Shown in pieces: positions 56,861 to 64,000 of a stretch of DNA of 64,000 bases; position 1 is the stretch's first letter, and each line of letters starts with the position of its first letter. This DNA is from Nyssa sinensis (taxonomy: Eukaryota; Streptophyta; Magnoliopsida; Cornales; Nyssaceae). The position numbers and the translations under genes were made by a program. The stretch is taken from assembly GCA_008638375.1 (NCBI GenBank), contig CM018051.1:29943344-30007343 (forward strand). The letters run 5' to 3'. Under the pieces are notes generated by a model. That model worked only from the letters and a program-made list of their open reading frames with translations. It did not search any database and was not told the DNA's origin.

Positions 56861-58447
56861 CGAACGACCATTTTTCGAATTTTCATATCTCTCAACCCTC
56901 GTCTCTCTCATATCTCTCAACCTCTCTTTACCGACCCTCCCCTACATCGAATTTTCTCACACCCAATCATCTCTCTCTCTTCCTTTGTCGTCAACATTTT
57001 GCTTTCTACTTGCCAGTCCCTTCAAAACCCTTCAATAGCAAAACCCTCAAATCGATAGACTCGAATCCACAACACAGAGGTATGCATTTGCACATCCCCT
57101 ACAATTTTCGTTCATCGATTTCTCTCACGAGTCACGCCCTTTTTGTTTCATTCGATTACTCTCAAACTTTGCTTGACTATAACTGTGTTCGTTATAGGGT
57201 TTGTATATGTTGTTCGTTTTTTTTTTTACTTTTTTTTTTTTAAAATAAAAATTAGGGTTTCTACGCCACAGAGAGAAATTGGAGAAGTGTTGGAACATCT
57301 GATCCAATGGAAGCTGCGGCCGTTTTTGCCACTGTACGTGGTGTTTCTCTGCCGGTGCCGTCTTCTCAGCCTTCCCGGAAAGAGTGGCGTGCTGTCTCAG
57401 AACATTCGGTTTGAAACGCCGACAACGAGGTACTAATTTACGAAGCCAAGCAACATTGCTTTTGGGGGAAATGTGCAGAGAAATGGAATTTCAGGTGTCA
57501 GCTGTCGGCTGCGTGAAAAAGTTCAACTAAACAATGCAAATTTAAGAATTGATTTTCGTTACCATTAAAATTACAAATCAGAGACGCAAGAGACTTTAAA
57601 ATGCTTCCTAAAATTTACTGTGTACTAATTGATTTCCATGATGATTTGCAGGGTAATCCCATTCGTAACAATATGCTCAATGATTCGATGGACTTGGGAA
57701 CTCCCATTGCACCTCCCATTATGGATATTGGAGGAGAAGGAAGTAAGTCTGAAGTTGAAAGTGTAGTGGGAAAAGATTATGAAGTTAAATTTTGTCGTGC
57801 TAATTCAGTAATAGTGATGATTTTAGTTTTCATCAGGTAAAATTGAAGCTTTATAGGGATAAAGAGACTGTCTTTTGATTATATTGTGGATCTTATCATT
57901 CTATATCTCTCTTAATCCTCACGATTGAGAACAAACCAATCTGATTTTTAGTTTAAAATCCAGTTAATTCTAATTGTAAACTTTTAAATTGTATGATACA
58001 ATTTTTGGATTTTGGCAGCAAAGTACACATTTGTGGCTCTTATTTAATTTTCAGTGAGAACATATTTAGTCTCTCTTTTGAGTTTCACATAACATTTGAG
58101 AAGTGCCTATTAGATTTGTATCCTAAAATTGTTCAACCAGTTATAATTGTGTTTTTTTTTTGGGCTCAAAGTTATGATTGGTTTGGCTTCCTTTTCTATA
58201 AGGGTTCCTTGGAGCTGCATTTGATGTTGCTGGTATTTCATGAGTAGTCTAAGCAATCAATATTCTTTGCTTTTATGCAAAGAAATATGAAATAAGATTA
58301 GCTGGGTTGTACTTGATTACTTTTGTTAATGCCAACTTGCTTGCAGCAAATAAGTTCAATCCGAAATATTTATTTATTGCAGTTAAATTTATTACTGTAT
58401 GATCATTTCTATCCAGTTGTTTTTGGCAATAACTCCAAATTAGTTGG

Positions 58448-58583
58448 TAATATTTTAACAAAATATTATATTTTACAAATATAATATTTTAACAAAATAT
58501 TATATTTTACAAATATAATATTTTAACAAAATATTATATTTTACAAATATAATATTTTAACAAATATAATATTTTAACAAAAT
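58448..58583. repeat. 34-bp AT-rich tandem repeat
   Basis: Four units starting TAATATTTTAACAAAATATT at 58448, 58482, 58516 and 58550, plus a partial one at 58567. Each unit is itself near-palindromic. Confidence 0.92.
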
Positions 58584-59510
58584 TTTCCCTTAGAAATAGT
58601 GCTTAAGTTCTGGTTTGGAAAAGAATGGGGACCTGTTTGGGAAGAAGTATGTTTAGATATGCATTTTAGCTGGTGCAATAGAATGATTCCCCACACTGCT
58701 TTTCCTTTTGTCACGAAGGCTTCATCTAATTGTTCTCCAGCTTCATACTATGTTTGAATTTGTTTTTTTATTTTTATTTTTATACTAATGGTCTTTTTAT
58801 TATTTTGTATGTGCATGACATATTCTTAAGCCCTTTGAGCTGAACTGGGAGTTGTTGTTAGATACCTTATATGACGGGAATGGGATTTCCTTGAAACAAA
58901 CATTGACAATTTATATTTAGATAGTCCCTCTGGGTTTGAAACTTCTTTAGCTAGTACTAGATTACAAACATCTGCAGATCATCAGGTTTAGAGCCTTATC
59001 TCCATGAGGTGATGTGTTCCCACCCAAACAATTTATTTTTTTTTCTTTTTTCTTTTCAAAAAGCTGTGAATTTGATTTCTTTGTGAAAACTTTCCAGGAA
59101 ATCCATTTCCTTGTACTTTTGGTTTGCTTGTGGTGTTGTATTAATGGAAACATGAAATGGTTTTTGATCTTTGTCCGGTCATTGTGATCTATAGATAGGA
59201 AGATGAATAATTTCCTTATGTTTTGAAGTAAATTGTGACTTTGATTGTGATATTTTCTGCTCAGGGAGGTTTTGCATATGAAATGATGAATAAGAAGTAG
59301 ATTTTTGTTTGATTCTAATATAGTCTCTTTTTTGGTGCGTGACAATTGGTTTTTTTTTTGGTATTAATTTTTCTTGTTGAAGTTTATTTTTTGAGAATCA
59401 CTTACTTGTCTAATAATAGTATGAAAAATGAGAGATTGATTATATTTGGGTTACTAGAAGTATTATCATTATTAATGCACCAAAAGCCTCCATCATAAAT
59501 TAACTTTTTT

Positions 59511-59685
59511 CTTAGTTGTGCTCTAGCTTGGATAACATCTATTGCTTGCTTTTGGAGGAGGAATTTCTTGTGGTTTGTAGTGTTTTAAAAGGAAATGGAT
59601 GTTCTTAATTGTGCTCTAGCTTGGATAACATCTATTGCTTGCTTTTGGAGGAGGAATTTCTTATGGCTTGTAGTGTTTTAAAAGG
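59511..59685. repeat. 82-bp tandem duplication
   Basis: Copies at 59511-59592 and 59604-59685, both with GTGCTCTAGCTTGGATAACA and GGAGGAGGAATTTCTT, only a few substitutions apart. Part of the unit recurs at 59710-59732. Confidence 0.92.
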
Positions 59686-60347
59686 TGAAGAAATCTAATT
59701 CTGCCCGGGTAAGGAATTTCTTATGGCTTGTGGACAATGACTGTGAGAAATGCTTTGGATATGCCTGCTGTAAGTCTTTTTCCTTTAACCATGTGAACTA
59801 CTATGTGGATATGCTTGCTGTAAGTCTTTTTCCTTTTTTTTTTTTTTTTATAAAAAAATCGTTATAATAAAGAATCCGATGATCAAAGTAAATCATGTTG
59901 ATGATATAGATAATTGATTTATGCAGTTCTTTATCATCCTAAACTTTTAGAGTAGTCAGTCATTAATATGGTATTGGAGTACGCAAATCTTGTATTTGAA
60001 TTTGATTCTTGTCAAATCTCAGATATGAGATATAATGCTATATCCACATTTTCAGCCACTCATGAGAGGGAGTCTATCCACATGTGAGGGGGCAAGTAAA
60101 TTACACTTTTTCTATTAGCTTAAATTTTTAATGTAGTTAGTTGCCAATACATTCAAGTATAGAAGTTTGATGATTGTGTCAATTTTGGGTTATCAAATAC
60201 TCGAAATGAATTTTTTCGTGTAGCGGTTGAATGTGAATCCTTATCCAACTGGTTGAATGAGAATTCTTATATAAATTTCTGGTTGAGAATTCTTATATAA
60301 CCTTCAACCAAGATTTTTTAACATCTCTATTTTGTTTTTTGTTTTAA

Positions 60348-60521
<174 letters not shown>

Positions 60522-60620
60522 TGATTATTTGGGGGATAACAAAGAAGAAAGTTCCATCTTAACTCAAGATGGATTTAAGAAGTTGATAGAAAAGAAGTGG
60601 CATTTGTGGCACTAGGTGTA

Positions 60621-61544
60621 GGTCTTTATAGTCTGTATCGTCGTGTTTATAATAGTTCCCTTTTTTGTTGTTTGAAGGGTGGTTGTATTGCTTGCAAAAA
60701 GGAATCATGTATAGTTTGTATTTTGATCTTCAATCCAAATTAATATAAGGGGAATTTTAGCAGATAAATTGCCTGCTATTATTTTGGAAATTACCATATA
60801 TACAACTGATCTGATGAGATTGCAAGGTCAATAAATGTTTGAGATCCATTTTGGTTTGGCTGATTTTTTTTTGGGAAACCTAATTTAGTTGACACTTACA
60901 GGCATACTTTGTTACAGGCCATTTCTATGCTCTTGGGTTTTCAAATAAGCACATTGACTTGTAGAGGTCTTCTTTCTTTCATGTGCTAGCAAATCCAACA
61001 ATCAGAACACCCCTAAAAGAAAAAAAAAAAAAAAAAGCCCTCTGTTCAGCTCTTGGCTGAATCATAAATGTTATGGATTGTGCAATTTTACATATTATAA
61101 CTGGAAATTCATTGATCTAATAAGTCATTTAAGGCCACAAAAAGGAATACAAGAAATTAGGCTGCAATTATATGCTTGAACAAAGATTGAGAATTCAAAA
61201 GCAAATTTGCTTACATGATTTTATTGAGCAAAGATACTCAAGAAATTTGCTTGCCTAAAGAAAAAAAAAAAAAAATTAAAACCATTTTTTGAAAAGACGC
61301 TTTTAAAAGCGCTTTAAGTCAGATTTAAAAAAAAAAAATTTTAAAAAACGTTGTTTCAAAAAATGCTTTTAAAAATGTCTTTCTAAAAAACGTTTTTTAA
61401 AAAAACCTTACTTTGATAAATAAGTTAAAAACTATTTTAAAAAATAATTTTTTATTTTTTTTTGCCCTACTTCCGTATTTAACTCTTGATGGACTTGGCT
61501 CAATTCTTCGGATTATGCGTACAAATCCTTTTTGTATTTTGCAG
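60621..61544. other. 3' part of EBP1 intron 8
   Basis: AT-rich intron sequence with poly-A and poly-T runs, ending in the exon 9 acceptor TTTTGCAG at 61544. No frame supported. Confidence 0.6.
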
Positions 61545-61609
61545 GCAAGAAGGGTGACAAAGCTGGCGCAATGGATGTGACAGCAAATGGTGCCGCATCC
61601 CAAGAATGA
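61545..61609 (+). pseudogene. EBP1: EBP1-like exon 9 with stop codon
   Basis: Reads KKGDKAGAMDVTANGAASQE, then TGA (61607-61609), the lysine-rich C-terminus of the family; it joins exon 8 in phase (AAAG|GC). Confidence 0.88.
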
Positions 61610-62431
61610 GAGATGATTTTTGTGCATGTCCTTGTCCAATTTTGGTTCCTTTTTGTATCTGGTTGCGCTTATGAGTTCATTTAGAAGGTGTCATTGAATG
61701 TTGTTCCCAAGTGGGTTTTTTCCCAATGTTTATACTGCATGTACGGAGGATTAACTTTCTGTTATCTTTTTTTTTTGGCTTTTTTGTAGACGATTGGAGC
61801 CCAGGAAGTTTAAGTGTTTTAACATCAATGAATAAGACAACGCATTAATCTATATGCATGCGAACTGGCTTTGAAACAATTATGCATTTCTCTACAAGAC
61901 AACCAATTCTCGATTTTATAAAGAAACCTCAGCCCTGGGTCCTCCTCTAGCCTTCTTCCTTCCCGTTGGGTCTGTTTTGATGGATGCGCTCCTAAATCTG
62001 AATGTCAAATGTCCGGCTTCAGAATTTATTCATGCGTTCTGGTTATAAGACCTGCATTTGGTTTGTCTGGAGGTGCTGAACATGACAGTGGAGTTCATGT
62101 TAAAAACGGGAAGGGCTATTGTAGCACCTTGGCACCTTGCTATTACTTCGATAGCCTGAATTGTCCCTATTTTAATTAGGGAAAGCTATTCACGCACGCT
62201 CCCCCATTGAAGACTTGCACTCAAAATTATGTTTTTTTTTTTTTTTTTTTGGAGTCCCAGTGTAAAGTGAGTGGGATTAGCTTGGCCCTTGAATTATGAT
62301 TAACAGTACATCATTATTTTAATGCAACTTACTATTTTCTTGTTCTTGTTTGGAGTATAGTAGAAGGGAGAATAAAAGAAATTACATATAAATTATTTAA
62401 TAATATATATGTATATATAATCATTAGTTGT
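61610..62431. other. 3' flank of EBP1-like gene
   Basis: Probable 3' untranslated region, then AT-rich intergenic sequence with a T run near 62231-62250. No other gene recognised before the LTR at 62432. Confidence 0.5.
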
Positions 62432-62986
62432 TGATATACCATAAAAAGACAGGCCAATCAACACTTGACACGTATGACCACAGTCCGATTTATGTTCAGC
62501 TAGCATGATTCTCGCTCAGCCAATGACATCCAGATCATCACATAAGGTCGGAAGTGACCAAACAAATATATCCAGAACTGATCACAGGGTCCAGACCAGA
62601 GCTTCAGATCTCATCACCGCCTTAGCGGATTCCGAGCAAAGAATAGGGAAACAGTCTGCAATACGGAAACTACCATTTATGATTATCTCCATCTACGACT
62701 CAATGCCCACAAGGTAACTGCAATCTCCGATGATCATATCCCTATATTCATGGCGTCGAATCCTAATCAACTTAGGAAAGCTTCGGCCTATATATTAAAC
62801 CCTAGAGGTACGCTATTAAATTCATGCTCATTCTTTGACTTTCAATACAGTCTTTCAATTCCCTTACTCACTTAAGCATTGGAGCGGCTACCGCCGGAGC
62901 CAATCCGGTGGTCCTCTGATCATCTTTCTGAGTGTTCTACAGGTCACGGAGCCCTCACGTGTTGCGAGTCAAAAAGTGCAGCATCA
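62432..62986 (+). repeat. 5' LTR of second Tat element
   Basis: Starts TGATATACC and ends GTGCAGCATCA, matching the reverse complement of the other Tat LTR at both ends. Contains a TATA-like TATATATTAA at 62789-62798 in CCTATATATTAAACCCTAGA, a likely promoter core. Confidence 0.88.
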
Positions 62987-62989
62987 GTT

Positions 62990-63007
62990 TGGCGCCGTCT
63001 GTGGGAA
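62990..63007 (+). other. primer binding site of second Tat element
   Basis: TGGCGCCGTCTGTGGGAA three bases after the LTR, identical to the site in the first Tat element. Confidence 0.88.
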
Positions 63008-63064
63008 ACGACTAATCTCTACGTGCTTTATTCGTAAACTCATCTTTTTCCCCACCGGAAAACC

Positions 63065-64000
63065 ATGGCACCAAATCTCCGACCCCGACAGAATACTCAG
63101 AGTTCGCAAAACGCTCAGCGTCAGCCGTCTGCTCCACGCACAAGAGGACCAGCGGCCAACCCTATGCGACAAGAGATCGAAGCAATAAAACGACACAATG
63201 AACTGGTGCAGGAGCAGTTGCTAGCCATTACTAGAACGCTGGCAACGCTCACGCAGAACCAAGCGGCGGCTTCTCCTAGCCCACCGGTCAACTTCGTTGC
63301 AGGAACACAACCCCCGGTTGCCACGGGGAATGAAGAACTTCGTGGGCAGGCCCCCGCTAACCAGCCTGGGCACCCCTCAGGCGTTGCTCACGCTGGCCGA
63401 GATCCACAGCCATCAACAGTCCCTGGCTGGGGAACATCCGCTTTTGTCCCCGACGTACATTACCGGAGCACTACCCGAGCCCCAACTCCTAGGGTTTCGG
63501 GAGCACCCCCGGCACCACAGGAACCTTATCATGCAGCGCCAGCCCCACCGGTTCGGATTCCTCCTCCATCCGAAGGGCGCACTCCACCCTATTACCCTGA
63601 AGCCGAGGCTGTCAGGCAGGGTTCACAAGATGTCAGACTCAGAGACCCGCGAAGGGAAGAGGAGATTGCCGAGTCTATGGACCGGACAATCGGCTTAAGA
63701 GGACCTCAGAACCCTCCAGAGCAGGACGAACTGGCCAGGCTGCTCGGAAGACTAGCCACTCCGTTTACCCACGCCATCATGTCTGAAGAGAGGCCTAGAA
63801 AGTTCGTGGTGCCCAAATTCACTCTCTACGACGGATCTGGAGATCCAGGAGATCACCTATCTCATTACCAGCATACGATGGCCCTTCACGGAGCCTCAGA
63901 TGCTTTCATGTGCCGAACGTTCATCACCAGCTTGAAGGGAACGGCTCTGAAGTGGTTCCACAACCTCCTTCCGAACTCCGTTGCCAGCTTTTACGAGCTC
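63065..64000 (+). CDS. Tat gag, open to the window edge
   Basis: From the ATG in CCATGGCACC the frame is open for 312 codons to the last base. It starts MAPNLRPRQNTQSSQNAQRQ and has a predicted helical segment (MRQEIEAIKRHNELVQEQLL), a proline-rich linker, then MDRTIGLRGPQNPPEQDELA and the gag capsid-like region ERPRKFVVPKFTLYDGSGDP, HGASDAFMCRTFITSLKG, ALKWFHNLLPNS. The first Tat element has stops and frameshifts in the same N-terminal region, so this copy is better preserved. Gag forms the particle in which reverse transcription takes place. The 3' end, protease and pol are outside the window. Confidence 0.9.
   Translation, partial: MAPNLRPRQNTQSSQNAQRQPSAPRTRGPAANPMRQEIEAIKRHNELVQEQLLAITRTLATLTQNQAAASPSPPVNFVAGTQPPVATGNEELRGQAPANQPGHPSGVAHAGRDPQPSTVPGWGTSAFVPDVHYRSTTRAPTPRVSGAPPAPQEPYHAAPAPPVRIPPPSEGRTPPYYPEAEAVRQGSQDVRLRDPRREEEIAESMDRTIGLRGPQNPPEQDELARLLGRLATPFTHAIMSEERPRKFVVPKFTLYDGSGDPGDHLSHYQHTMALHGASDAFMCRTFITSLKGTALKWFHNLLPNSVASFYEL

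Larger units (their letters stand above)
62432..64000 (+). mobile_element. second Tat-lineage retrotransposon, 5' part
   Basis: A 555-bp LTR, primer site and gag run to the window edge. The LTR is clearly related to the 628-bp LTRs of the element at 3729, in the opposite orientation, but diverged. The base pairs before it are GTTGT (62427-62431); the other end is outside the window, so the target duplication cannot be checked. Confidence 0.9.

Overview
The window is plant nuclear DNA, almost certainly from a repeat-rich eudicot (the species cannot be told from the sequence). It is AT-rich, full of (TA)n and (CA)n runs, and carries Ty3/gypsy LTR retrotransposons, hAT-type DNA transposons, LINE scraps and exon-intron gene structure. 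There is no bacterial-style operon, no CRISPR array and no convincing functional RNA gene. Nearly all protein coding capacity is in transposable elements; the one strongly recognisable host gene is broken.

Host gene. Nine exons of an EBP1/PA2G4-type gene (ErbB3-binding protein, proliferation-associated 2G4, methionine-aminopeptidase fold) lie in order on the plus strand: exons 1-4 at 1207-2107, exons 5-8 at 55696-56616, exon 9 at 61545-61609. Most splice sites are still readable, so this was a duplicated genomic gene and not a retrocopy. Frameshifts in exons 1 and 3 and four in-frame TAG codons make this copy a pseudogene. Its intron 4 has grown to 53.6 kb and holds most of the window; intron 8 (4.9 kb) holds pieces of a second, unidentified gene.

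Intron 4, left to right. (a) 2712-16269: a 1.1-kb non-autonomous hAT element (8-bp duplication GTTTAAAT) split by a 12.4-kb Tat-lineage Ty3/gypsy element on the minus strand (628-bp LTRs, duplication GTGCC), which also carries plus-strand antisense ORFs and a 1.1-kb tandem-repeat block. (b) 16278-20640: a second hAT-like element and several direct and tandem duplications. (c) 20859-24461: a LINE reverse-transcriptase remnant split by a 3.3-kb solo LTR. (d) 25496 to about 55440: a nest of long-LTR elements, read as I containing J, J containing K, K containing C, and C containing B, with further insertions E (in K) and F (in I). Target duplications were found for J, C, B, E and F. Element C is a LARD-like unit (3.6-kb LTRs around only 1.06 kb of non-coding interior), and its 3' LTR preserves the empty site for B.

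Right edge. After the EBP1 3' end (61609), a second Tat element starts at 62432 on the plus strand, with an LTR, a primer binding site and a gag frame open to the window edge.

Most notable signal: the long solo LTRs E and F share, on their sense (minus) strand, a pair of exon-like blocks joined in phase at matching splice sites and encoding a conserved, lysine-rich C-terminus that I do not recognise. The same LTRs carry two tandem tRNA-like (pol III box A/B) modules.
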